DNA of 10,489 nucleotides from positions 1 through 10,489 of the forward strand of contig JAATVP010000040.1 in NCBI GenBank assembly GCA_014523625.1. Reading direction: 5' to 3'. This document shows, piece after piece, positions 1-5,941 of this stretch. A program made the position numbers and the translations under genes. Each line of letters opens with the position of its first letter. Position 1 is the stretch's first letter. The notes under the pieces are model-generated. The model did not search any database, was not told the origin of the DNA, and saw only the letters and a program-made list of their open reading frames with translations. Origin of the DNA: Nitrososphaerales archaeon TH5896. Lineage in GTDB: Archaea; Thermoproteota; Nitrososphaeria; Nitrososphaerales; Nitrososphaeraceae.

Positions 1-2
1 CA

Positions 3-443
3 AACACGCTTTCGCTAAAACAAGGAAAAGGTGACTTGTGGACTGCTCTTTCTGGATTTCCAGGTATGGGATCTATGCTGCCAGTGTTATTGAGCGAGGG
101 TGTGAATAAAGATAGAATAACTCTTGAAAGACTTGTAGAGGTAACCTCCTATAGTACTGCCAAAATATTTGATATGTTTCCTTCAAAAGGAACCATTGTC
201 AATGGCTCAGATGCTGATCTTACCATTATAGATCTTGATATGCAAAAAACTGTAACCCCGGATCTATTGATGTCAAGTTCAGACTACACCATATATGACG
301 GATGGAAACTGACCGGATGGCCTGTAACGACAATAGTAAGGGGCATGATTGTTATGAATGATGGTTTGGTTGATGAAAATGCTTTAGGCCACGGCAAGTT
401 AATTCCTAGGACCCCTCTCGGTGGGAGGGGAAACATGAAATAG
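3..443 (+). CDS. Hydantoinase/dihydropyrimidinase-like amidohydrolase (5' partial)
   Basis: C-terminal 146 residues of a cyclic amidohydrolase; the frame is open to the left edge, so the start lies outside. The visible part shows the late barrel segment GKGDLWTALSGFPGMGSMLP, then the helix with VTSYSTAKIFDMFPSKGTI. The return to the small beta-sandwich follows (GSDADLTIIDLD, IVRGMIVMNDG), ending in GHGKLIPR. This order is typical of D-hydantoinase, dihydropyrimidinase and allantoinase, which open cyclic amide rings using a metal centre. The metal-binding His, carboxy-Lys and Asp residues lie upstream and cannot be checked, so the substrate is unknown and dihydroorotase is not excluded. The closing GxGKxIPR tail resembles hydantoinases more than dihydroorotases. 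The last codons lie in a GC-rich hairpin (412-430). Confidence 0.85.
   Translation, partial: NTLSLKQGKGDLWTALSGFPGMGSMLPVLLSEGVNKDRITLERLVEVTSYSTAKIFDMFPSKGTIVNGSDADLTIIDLDMQKTVTPDLLMSSSDYTIYDGWKLTGWPVTTIVRGMIVMNDGLVDENALGHGKLIPRTPLGGRGNMK
412..430 (+). repeat. GC-rich hairpin at the end of the amidohydrolase gene
   Basis: CCCCTC at 412-417 pairs perfectly with GAGGGG at 425-430 across a 7-nt loop. It ends 10 nt before the stop codon (441-443). It stands out in AT-rich surroundings and could stabilise the mRNA 3' end or mark termination, but no T-run follows directly. It may simply be codon choice in PLGGRG. Confidence 0.35.
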
Positions 444-834
444 GCGAATTTATACAGCAAGGTTTGCCTCGAAATACTATTCAAATTATGGCAGTTAGTG
501 AATTCTTGATATTTAACATTTCTTACAAACTGCAATATAGTTATGAAGCAGAATTTCAAGGGGTAAAAATCTGCGAAGAATTTAGAACGATAATACGTCG
601 CACATTCTTTAGCACTAATCCGGTTTCATATTAGTATGTTTCCAAATGATATCATTAGTTTTGAGAGTTTCATAACCGCAACATAGGGTAAAGTACAAAT
701 CACTACCATCCCGAGGAATAGGTAAATCTGAATGTGGCCGGCGTATCGAATTATGAAAACGAAAATGATTAAAGTGAAAATTAGTACTGTCAGACCGTCT
801 TGATACAAATATGGAGTTTACCATTCATTGAGGG
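444..834. other. 391 bp stretch between convergent genes
   Basis: This lies between the end of the plus-strand amidohydrolase and the end of minus-strand rpiA. I see no tRNA, no repeat array and no confident gene. The minus strand carries several T-rich runs between about 755 and 790, just past the rpiA stop, which fit archaeal U-rich termination. One hydrophobic mini-ORF in the same place (626-808) is listed separately. Confidence 0.5.
626..808 (-). CDS. Doubtful 60-residue hydrophobic peptide
   Basis: An open frame on the rpiA strand, starting with TTG 26 bp past the rpiA stop. It would encode two candidate membrane segments, around residues 7-21 (LTVLIFTLIIFVFII) and 28-46 (IYLFLGMVVICTLPYVAV), separated by a short polar turn. 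I recognise no family. Against it: there is no Shine-Dalgarno sequence, the only upstream start is TTG, and T-rich terminator-like DNA read in this frame automatically gives Phe, Leu and Ile. For it: its position directly behind rpiA and the clean two-helix layout. Probably not a gene. Confidence 0.2.
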   Translation of the reverse strand: MYQDGLTVLIFTLIIFVFIIRYAGHIQIYLFLGMVVICTLPYVAVMKLSKLMISFGNILI

Positions 835-1569
835 TCATATCGATTGTGCAGATACCAAACGTTTACTGCCTTTACGGAACGTGATTATCTTGAAAGACCC
901 TTCGACAGATACTTCGTAATATCTATCAGCCCGTCTAGTGAAGATTCCAACTTCAACAATTCCTGGTATGCAAGTTAATTCCTTTTCCAAATCTTCAGGA
1001 TTCTGGATTGAAGGAAAATACGCATCAAAGATGATGTTTCCGTTATCCGTAAAATAGGGATAACCATTTGCAGATTGTCGTAGCTCGACCTTGGCGCCAA
1101 TTTTGGTCAAGTTTTGATGGACTGTTGATCTAGCAAAAGGAATAACCTCGATTGGTATACTTCGTTTGAATTGGTCGACGAATTTTGATGAATCAGCTAA
1201 TATTATGACTTTTTTTGCCGCATACATAAGTATTTTCTCGCGTAGTAACGCACCTCCTCCGCCTTTAATCATAAAAAGATTTGCATCGATTTGGTCAGCG
1301 CCATCAAATACTATATCAACCTGTTCATTTTGGGGCGCATTCAAAATGAGTAATCCTGCGTCTTCAGCTTCTGCCTCTATTTGCAAAGAGGTAACTACAA
1401 ATCTTAATTTTTTCTTAACCGGCATTCGACCCAATTCCCGTACAAGGCTTGCCAAGGCCCTTCCGCTTCCCAAACCTATAGTCTGATTATCCTTAACATG
1501 GTTTCTAACTGCATGTTTAATTGCCAAAGTGCAATCTGGGTTACCCCTGGCTTGTGAAGCTGACATCAT
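835..1569 (-). CDS. rpiA: Ribose-5-phosphate isomerase A
   Basis: RpiA interconverts ribose-5-phosphate and ribulose-5-phosphate in the cytoplasm, feeding PRPP, nucleotide and histidine synthesis. The 244 residues contain all family signatures in order: the phosphate-binding GLGSGRA (32-38), VTSLQ (59-63), FDGADQID (88-95), KGGGGALLREKI (102-113), ADSSKF, IPIEVIPFA and TDNGNIIFD. By comparison with E. coli RpiA, the catalytic residues D89, D92, K102 and E111 are all present. Length is close to the usual 220-245. Two ATG codons in a row (1567-1569 and 1564-1566) make the start nearly unambiguous; no Shine-Dalgarno is visible. It starts 34 bp after the stop of the coiled-coil gene on the same strand, so co-transcription is likely. 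Confidence 0.96.
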   Translation of the reverse strand: MMSASQARGNPDCTLAIKHAVRNHVKDNQTIGLGSGRALASLVRELGRMPVKKKLRFVVTSLQIEAEAEDAGLLILNAPQNEQVDIVFDGADQIDANLFMIKGGGGALLREKILMYAAKKVIILADSSKFVDQFKRSIPIEVIPFARSTVHQNLTKIGAKVELRQSANGYPYFTDNGNIIFDAYFPSIQNPEDLEKELTCIPGIVEVGIFTRRADRYYEVSVEGSFKIITFRKGSKRLVSAQSI

Positions 1570-1603
1570 GAATCAAAAGTTTGACTGGAGCCAAAAAGCG
1601 AAA

Positions 1604-2437
1604 TTAACCTTCATCGGCTTTGTCTTCCCCAAAGGACGATGGAGTCGTTTGCTTCCTTTCTTTTGTAGTTTCTCTATTGTTTCCGGGGATCAGTTCAAGG
1701 TCATTTTCAGTTTGATTCAGAGCTGTTGAACCCTGGATAACATCCTTGCTTTCTGCAGCATGTGTTTCATCAACCTTTTTTTCATCGTGTTCAAGTCTGT
1801 CAAGCTCTATAACCATTTGGTGGTGAAGTTCTTCCAGTCGTTTAACTTCAGGTGAATCATCAACAAGAGGTCGAGATAAGTCATGTGGCGATGAGATGGA
1901 AGATGGGGGCATTCTTAATTCGTCAGAGCGTTTAGAATCATGCAGATTGTCACGCACCGCTTCTTGGACTGCATTTTCCAATAACTGTTCTATACGATCA
2001 CCTTCGCTATTTCCATATGTGACTACAAATCTATTGTGAATTTCTCTTAATCTTTGGTCAATCGACGATATTCTCTTGTTCATCAGTTCAGTAAGACTAT
2101 CTCGTTGGTTTCTGAGATCTGAAAAATCTATTAAATTCTGAAATTTGTCTATTCTCTCATCGAATTGCTCTATCAGTGCTGTGTATCGCTGAAGCAGCTT
2201 ATCCCGCTCATAAATGTCAATTCTCTTTTCATTGAACGCTTCATCCACTTTAATCGCCGATTCAGCCACTAAATTCCTTTCAAATTCAAGAGATTTCAAC
2301 TCTGTTCTTATAGAATCATTTGATGTTAAAGTATTCTTGTTCGTCTTTGAGAGGGCAGGTCTAACTAACCTGTCGATTGTAATAGTTAAGAGGGAGCCAG
2401 CTATAGCGCTCCCAACAAATATGATCTCTTCATTCAA
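1604..2437 (-). CDS. Membrane-anchored coiled-coil protein of unknown function
   Basis: This 277-residue protein is not one I recognise. Residues 5-21 form a single hydrophobic segment (IIFVGSAIAGSLLTITI) followed by Arg and Lys, consistent with an N-terminal anchor and a cytoplasmic body. Residues about 45-150 are highly charged with heptad-like spacing and look like a long coiled coil; a second charged helix covers about 195-225. The rest (165-195 and 230-277) is polar, rich in Ser, Pro, Asp, Glu and Lys, and probably disordered. There are no cysteines and no catalytic motif. The only start upstream of the membrane segment is TTG at 2435-2437, since a stop lies three codons before it. A strong hairpin sits 8 nt upstream. 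It lies between rpl37e and rpiA on the same strand. A scaffold or envelope-linked role is possible but unproven. Confidence 0.75.
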   Translation of the reverse strand: MNEEIIFVGSAIAGSLLTITIDRLVRPALSKTNKNTLTSNDSIRTELKSLEFERNLVAESAIKVDEAFNEKRIDIYERDKLLQRYTALIEQFDERIDKFQNLIDFSDLRNQRDSLTELMNKRISSIDQRLREIHNRFVVTYGNSEGDRIEQLLENAVQEAVRDNLHDSKRSDELRMPPSSISSPHDLSRPLVDDSPEVKRLEELHHQMVIELDRLEHDEKKVDETHAAESKDVIQGSTALNQTENDLELIPGNNRETTKERKQTTPSSFGEDKADEG

Positions 2438-2445
2438 TCGATGTC

Positions 2446-2474
2446 AGTCTATGTATGGAACTACCATATAGACT
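2446..2474 (-). promoter_or_regulatory. Stem-loop immediately upstream of the coiled-coil gene
   Basis: AGTCTAT at 2446-2452 and ATGG at 2455-2458 pair with CCATATAGACT at 2464-2474: 11 base pairs, one 2-nt bulge, 5-nt loop. On the minus strand the foot of the stem is 8 nt before the TTG start at 2437. It could be a leader structure affecting initiation, an operator, or a processing or termination site for the lsm-rpl37e transcript. No T-run follows, which argues against a simple terminator. Confidence 0.5.
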
Positions 2475-2526
2475 ATTGTAAATCATAGAACTTGCAACAA
2501 GTCCATAAGTAATTTTAGCTCATTAA

Positions 2527-2697
2527 TTAAATGACCCTGCGTTTGATCCAGCTATATTTTCTAAAGTGTGGATCTGGGAATCCGCATTTCGCACATTGTT
2601 TTCCCCTCTTGTGGAAGGAGTTATGACCGCATCTTCTACACCGGATATGAGTCTTCTTTCGGGTGAAATTACCCATTGATGTGGTGCCTTTTGTCAT
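2527..2697 (-). CDS. rpl37e: 50S ribosomal protein L37e
   Basis: A 56-residue zinc-ribbon ribosomal protein found in archaea and eukaryotes. Reading the minus strand from ATG at 2695-2697 gives [20 protein letters not shown], then [20 protein letters not shown] and a basic tail ending at TAA (2527-2529). Cysteines 20, 23, 35 and 38 form the expected CxxC...CxxC zinc site, and SMG, KTHxxCRRCG and CGFP match the family. The start is 13 bp past the lsm stop, with a GGAC Shine-Dalgarno-like sequence about 9 nt upstream. The lsm-rpl37e pair is a well-known conserved arrangement in archaea. Confidence 0.95.
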   Translation of the reverse strand: MTKGTTSMGNFTRKKTHIRCRRCGHNSFHKRGKQCAKCGFPDPHFRKYSWIKRRVI

Positions 2698-2710
2698 TTT
2701 ATAATCGTCC

Positions 2711-2941
2711 TTACTGAGGAGGCGGGGATATTATGACAACATTGTCCCCTCGCACAACAATTGTCCCTAAATCATTCGACTTACTTTCTTCCAGCAATTC
2801 AACAGAGTCTTCCAGCAACAGATTCATGTGTTGGTCGAATCCGTGTAGACTCCCTCTGATCACTTTGCCACCCTTTAGCTTTATAAGAACAACTTTCCCT
2901 AGGCTCTCGTCTAGGACCTTTACGGCCATGTCTACCGACAA
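2711..2941 (-). CDS. Sm-like archaeal RNA-binding protein (LSm/SmAP)
   Basis: LSm proteins assemble into rings, usually heptamers, that bind U-rich RNA and take part in RNA processing and turnover. The 76 residues show the whole fold: an N-terminal helix, Sm1 ([20 protein letters not shown] then QHMNLLLED) and Sm2 ([15 protein letters not shown]). The RNA-contacting positions in the DQHMN and RGDN loops are intact. The start could be TTG at 2939-2941 or ATG at 2927-2929 four codons later. The TATA-like box at 2971-2982 predicts transcription from about 2950, leaving a very short leader for either. It heads the minus-strand block and is followed 13 bp later by rpl37e. Confidence 0.93.
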   Translation of the reverse strand: MSVDMAVKVLDESLGKVVLIKLKGGKVIRGSLHGFDQHMNLLLEDSVELLEESKSNDLGTIVVRGDNVVIISPPPQ

Positions 2942-2970
2942 TCTTGATATCTCTATTAACCAATACTCAC

Positions 2971-2982
2971 GTATATATTAAA
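2971..2982 (-). promoter_or_regulatory. TATA box of the lsm-rpl37e operon
   Basis: The minus strand reads TTTAATATATAC, close to the archaeal TATA consensus. It is centred about 35 bp before the TTG start of lsm, predicting transcription from about 2950. Confidence 0.6.
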
Positions 2983-3067
2983 ATTCTGATTGTGCAATTG
3001 ATAGAGCTTTCGAGCCTTAGAAATTGCATGTAAATTTTAAGATCAATATTGACTTCGCTTTATCTGA

Positions 3068-3085
3068 AGTGGGGACGGTACCACT
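3068..3085. repeat. Small inverted repeat between the creatininase gene and lsm
   Basis: AGTGG at 3068-3072 pairs with CCACT at 3081-3085 across an 8-nt loop. It lies 18-35 bp past the stop of the minus-strand creatininase-family gene, where it could act in 3' end formation, though no clear T-run accompanies it. Confidence 0.25.
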
Positions 3086-3102
3086 ATCATCTGTCTGGAA
3101 TA

Positions 3103-3810
3103 CTAGCCAAACTCTAGTATTGTTCTGATAATATTCTCGTTTATTTCACTGAGTAATTCCTTCCCCTTTTCAGCTGATGCAAATTTCGGATCTCCCCACA
3201 CTCCGTTTCCAGTTATCTCAGGAAAAGAACCTGGGCGAAGGGTCATACTCCTGTAGGCTTCTCTTGACTTCATGAGAGTCTTGTCGCTCGCCTTTGCCCT
3301 ATCCATTCTTACTAGACCTGGTTTTATGGCCAACAATATTGAGGTTTCCACCTCCCCCGCGTGATCAAATATTTGATTCATAAAGGACCAATAATTGATT
3401 ACATATACTGCTGAATCGCGTGGCATCTTTTCAAATGTATTTTGGGAGACGTATTGTAACACCCCCATGTTCCCATGATGACCATTGATTATCACTATTT
3501 TTTTGATACCAAGACGGGCTATAGATATGCATATGTCACACAATATATTGGAGAGTGTGGAATCACGGACAGAAACATTAAACATAGGGGAGTGTTCAAA
3601 CGATACCCCATAAGGAACAACCGGGAACACAAAATATTCTAATCTCTGACCGACCTTTATAGAAATGTGTTCCGCAATCAAGCAATCTGTTGACACTGGC
3701 AGATGCTGTCCATGTTGTTCAAGTGAACCTACAGGTATTATTGCAGATTGGGTTTGTGCCAATCGATCGCGGAAATCCCCGTCACATAGGTCATAAATGG
3801 AGAGGTCCAT
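3103..3810 (-). CDS. Creatininase-family hydrolase (possible FAPy deformylase ArfB)
   Basis: The 235 residues carry the metal-binding signature of the creatinine amidohydrolase family: PVGSLEQHGQHLPVSTD at 26-42 (metal ligands E31, H33, D42), NGHHGN at 109-114, and DHAGEVETS at 149-157 (E155). In archaea, members of this family (COG1402) include ArfB. ArfB removes formate from the formamidopyrimidine nucleotide made by the archaeal GTP cyclohydrolase, early in riboflavin and F420 synthesis. That is the most attractive role here, but mycofactocin-type peptidases and true creatininases share the fold, so substrate is inference. NGHHGN replaces the commoner NGHGGN. The start is ATG at 3808-3810 with a TATA-like box about 36 bp upstream, so it is probably transcribed on its own despite lying 73 bp behind purU. 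Confidence 0.88.
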   Translation of the reverse strand: MDLSIYDLCDGDFRDRLAQTQSAIIPVGSLEQHGQHLPVSTDCLIAEHISIKVGQRLEYFVFPVVPYGVSFEHSPMFNVSVRDSTLSNILCDICISIARLGIKKIVIINGHHGNMGVLQYVSQNTFEKMPRDSAVYVINYWSFMNQIFDHAGEVETSILLAIKPGLVRMDRAKASDKTLMKSREAYRSMTLRPGSFPEITGNGVWGDPKFASAEKGKELLSEINENIIRTILEFG

Positions 3811-3840
3811 TCCTATTGTACGAACTAGCTGGAATATCAG

Positions 3841-3852
3841 TTTTATATTGTT
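3841..3852 (-). promoter_or_regulatory. TATA box of the creatininase-family gene
   Basis: The minus strand reads AATATAAAACTG. Transcription is predicted near 3820, about 10 nt before the ATG at 3810, in the purU-creatininase gap. Confidence 0.5.
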
Positions 3853-3883
3853 GACGGATCTGGCCTACATTCTGAAGTTCATA

Positions 3884-4759
3884 TCAACTCTTGGATAAAG
3901 TATGTACCTTGCTCCAATAAACATCTAACCTGTCTTCTAGAAAAAGTTTAACTGCCTCCAATAGGGTTGCCGCCTCTAATTGCTGACCTTTCATTTTTAT
4001 AGACTCTAATGTATCATCCTCCATAACTTTAAAGGCATCCTGACAAATAATGGGACCTTGATCCAACTCCTCAGTAACAAAATGGGCTGTACATCCCACT
4101 ATTTTAGCACCCCTTTCGAATGCCTGCACGTAGGCGTAAGCGCCTGGAAATGCTGGCAATAACGAGGGGTGAATGTTTATGATTCTGTTAGGGTAACGCC
4201 ATACAAAATTGGGTGTCAATACGCGCATGTAACGAGCAAGCACAATGAGATCTATATTATATTCTTCGACAACTTCCAAGATCTTACTTTCTGCGTTTGC
4301 TGAACTACTTTCATAAGAGACTGAATGGAAGGGGATTGAAAAGTCATCTGCAATACCCTTGAGGGTACTTTCATTGCCTATAATTACTGAGATATTCGAA
4401 TCAATTTCCTTGTCTTGCAGAGCGTTCAGTATTGATGACAAACAATGAGGTTCCTTACTTACTAATAGGGCAACATTTTTCTTTCTACTAGGCTCTTCGA
4501 CGTGAGCTTTAATTTCCATTTGTAATTTGGCTGAAAGTTCGCGCAGCTCTGAATGTATTTCATTGAGTTTTACAGTGTTGTAAAAAGAGGCTTCCAGATG
4601 CATCCCGAATAACCCGTGAACAACCTTTTGGTTAATCTGTTCTATATTTCCACCATTACGAAAAATGGAGTTGGTTATTTCTGCTACAACCCCCTCTCTG
4701 TCCTTGCCTACCACGGTGATCTCTATTAATGTCTTGTCTTTTGTGTTGCGGCTAGCCAA
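3884..4759 (-). CDS. purU: Formyltetrahydrofolate deformylase-like protein (PurU family)
   Basis: PurU hydrolyses 10-formyl-THF to THF and formate. The 291 residues have both PurU domains: an N-terminal ACT domain at about 12-86 (ITVVGKDREGVVAEIT, then GGNIEQINQ) and a formyltransferase domain at about 94-285. The catalytic Asn-His-Asp triad is present as N195 and H197 (INIHPSLLPAFPGA) and D233 (ELDQGPII). The run YVQAFERGAKIVGCTAHFV is close to bacterial PurU (E. coli protein about 280 residues). Without the ACT domain it would resemble PurN, so a GAR transformylase activity cannot be wholly excluded. The frame opens only eight codons above the TTG at 4757-4759 with no ATG or GTG there, so TTG is the likely start. 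Formate released here could feed archaeal PurP-type purine synthesis (inference). Confidence 0.88.
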   Translation of the reverse strand: MASRNTKDKTLIEITVVGKDREGVVAEITNSIFRNGGNIEQINQKVVHGLFGMHLEASFYNTVKLNEIHSELRELSAKLQMEIKAHVEEPSRKKNVALLVSKEPHCLSSILNALQDKEIDSNISVIIGNESTLKGIADDFSIPFHSVSYESSSANAESKILEVVEEYNIDLIVLARYMRVLTPNFVWRYPNRIINIHPSLLPAFPGAYAYVQAFERGAKIVGCTAHFVTEELDQGPIICQDAFKVMEDDTLESIKMKGQQLEAATLLEAVKLFLEDRLDVYWSKVHTLSKS

Positions 4760-4803
4760 CGACGTAGAAATAAGTGATACTCAACATAAACCTTACACCT
4801 TGA

Positions 4804-4817
4804 AAAAGTATAAATCC
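4804..4817 (-). promoter_or_regulatory. TATA box of purU
   Basis: The minus strand reads ATTTATACTTTTTC, predicting transcription near 4785 and a leader of about 25 nt. The plus strand of the same bases (AAGTATAAAT) could be read as a TATA box too, but no gene starts 25-40 bp to its right. Confidence 0.45.
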
Positions 4818-4823
4818 TTCGAT

Positions 4824-4839
4824 TAAGTAAGCGTACTTA
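4824..4839. promoter_or_regulatory. Palindrome upstream of the purU promoter
   Basis: TAAGTA at 4824-4829 and TACTTA at 4834-4839 form a perfect 6-bp inverted repeat around AGCG. GATT (4821-4824) and AATC (4841-4844) extend the symmetry imperfectly. It lies 7 bp beyond the purU TATA-like box, in the intergenic region shared with the divergent zinc-finger gene, where an archaeal dimeric activator or repressor would bind. Confidence 0.35.
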
Positions 4840-4941
4840 GAATCAAGACTCAAATGTTCGTGCACATTAAAGACGTCGACACATTTTTTCACACTGAATT
4901 GTGATATCATGAGAAGATATTTGCGATAGGCTAGAATCTAT

Positions 4942-5154
4942 ATGAAACGCGGGATCAATCACCAATCACAACAACAACAACATAGCAAGTCGCGAAGGCA
5001 TAAGATAAATTTTGATTATAATAAACCATTAGACAAATGCATAATTTGTTACACGATTTCAGGTTGGCATTGCGGAGACTGCAACAACCATTTTTGTGCT
5101 ACACATTTCAACAACCATAAGCAACTCGATCAATGCATCAAGCATATATCATGA
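4942..5154 (+). CDS. Small AN1-like zinc-finger protein
   Basis: A 70-residue protein. The N-terminal 25 residues are polar and basic with a Gln run (HQSQQQQHSKSRRHK), and probably disordered or nucleic-acid binding. Residues 33-65 carry a cysteine-histidine pattern: CIIC, seven residues, CGDC, four residues, CATH, then FNNH and a final Cys. The spacing C-x2-C-x7-C-x2-C-x4-C-x2-H-x3-H-x5-C resembles AN1 zinc fingers, which bind two zinc ions and often mediate protein contacts, although the last His-Cys spacing differs from the classic H-x5-H-x-C. The start is ATG with a weak TATA-like sequence (AAGATATTTG, 4914-4923) that would give a nearly leaderless mRNA. It is divergent from purU. Function unknown. 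Confidence 0.7.
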   Translation: MKRGINHQSQQQQHSKSRRHKINFDYNKPLDKCIICYTISGWHCGDCNNHFCATHFNNHKQLDQCIKHIS

Positions 5155-5166
5155 AATAATTATCGA

Positions 5167-5310
5167 TGCGGGGGGTGGGATTTGAACCCACGAATCCCTT
5201 AGGAACAGGGTTCTAGGAGTAAAGACCTGACCCATTCTAAGCTTCGCACATTCATGCATTTTTGGAACACATGAGGTCCTGCGCCGTTGGCCAGGCTTGG
5301 CAACCCCCGC
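5167..5310 (-). tRNA. tRNA-Leu with an intron in the anticodon arm (anticodon uncertain, possibly UAG)
   Basis: On the minus strand, acceptor GCGGGGG (5304-5310) pairs with CCCCCGC (5168-5174) and A5167 is the discriminator; CCA is not encoded. The D arm is GCC...GGC with GG in the loop, and the T arm is GTGGG-TTCAAAT-CCCAC (5175-5191). A 14-nt variable region (5192-5205) has a TTCC/GGGA stem. Long variable arm plus A73 point to leucine rather than serine. Between anticodon half-stems CAGG (5278-5281) and CCTG (5206-5209) there are 68 nt, so an intron of about 59 nt is implied. CCT occurs at both ends of the extra sequence, and the simplest joining gives loop CCTAGAA with anticodon UAG. That leaves C at position 33 and an A31-C39 mismatch, both unusual. 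I could not draw a clear bulge-helix-bulge. Confidence 0.82.
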
Positions 5311-5334
5311 TCGCAAGCTGTTCACTGTGTGCTT

Positions 5335-5345
5335 CAATATATTAG
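5335..5345 (-). promoter_or_regulatory. TATA box of the tRNA-Leu gene
   Basis: The minus strand reads CTAATATATTG, centred 30 bp before the first base of the tRNA (5310). This is the spacing expected for an archaeal tRNA promoter and supports this being an expressed gene. Confidence 0.6.
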
Positions 5346-5789
5346 CGTTTATGGTTAAGGATGAATGATGTTACTTTTGGGACAATACTTTACTGAAAGA
5401 AAAAATTATAACTATTTCATTTTGTAACGCAGTTATTTAGTAGCCACTAGAACAGAATAAAGAAACGTTCCCAGATAGCATATCGATCTATTTGAGAAAG
5501 ATTTCTAGCTTAACGTGTTGTCCTTAGTTAGGCTATTCAAAATAAACATGATGGAGTATTCATTATGATTTCATCAAAATGCATGGGTTTTATTGCATGA
5601 CAACCGATGCAGTAGTTCCAGGATAAAATCACTCTTGCGGTACCAAGCTACTCTATCACTAATCATCTCGAGCCAGGCAATTTTTCCTTTTCGTTGATTC
5701 TCATAACAACTATGTTGCGATAATCACTATTAATTGAGTGATTTGACTGACAGTTGATATTTCGCCTTCAAACAAATTGAAATCAATGC

Positions 5790-5809
5790 GTTCGGCGGAT
5801 CAGTTCGGC
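5790..5809 (+). repeat. Direct repeat GTTCGGC x2
   Basis: GTTCGGC occurs at 5790-5796 and again at 5803-5809, a 13-bp period, GC-rich against an AT-rich background. It lies about 130 bp upstream of the glmM TATA box. A regulatory role is only a guess. Confidence 0.25.
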
Positions 5810-5913
5810 AAAGAAATGAAATCACGTTAAATACCACCCTTTTTTTCAAGTTCGAAAAGTACCCCTACTGAATATTATCAAAATTACATACTGTTGATGC
5901 AATCGTTGTCACT

Positions 5914-5941
5914 AATCTAATCATTATCATTAAATTAGATT
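5914..5941. promoter_or_regulatory. Inverted repeat overlapping the glmM promoter
   Basis: AATCTAAT (5914-5921) and ATTAGATT (5934-5941) are perfect 8-bp inverted repeats whose centres are 20 bp apart, about two helical turns. The TATA-like sequence CATTAAATTA (5928-5937) overlaps the right arm. Transcription would start near 5955-5960. The geometry fits a dimeric repressor site. Confidence 0.4.

Noticed and set aside
284..559. 91-residue minus-strand reading frame
   Set aside because: More than half is antisense to the amidohydrolase C-terminus; no recognisable features.
615..824. 69-residue minus-strand frame starting with ATG behind rpiA
   Set aside because: Composition looks random (many His, Ser, Asn), there is no ribosome binding site, and it overlaps the hydrophobic frame in another phase.
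2214..2471. 85-residue plus-strand frame
   Set aside because: Antisense to the coiled-coil gene, with no features of its own.
5149..5337. 62-residue minus-strand reading frame
   Set aside because: It is the tRNA-Leu gene and its intron read as protein.
5361..5396. Possible box C/D guide RNA (AATGATGT ... ACTGA)
   Set aside because: Only one C-like and one D-like box about 25 nt apart, with no D'/C' pair and no closing stem.
5440..5460. ACAGAA motif as a sign of RNase P RNA in the gene-free stretch
   Set aside because: A six-base match only; no matching GAGGAAAGUC-type partner or P4-like pairing, and the region is AT-rich.
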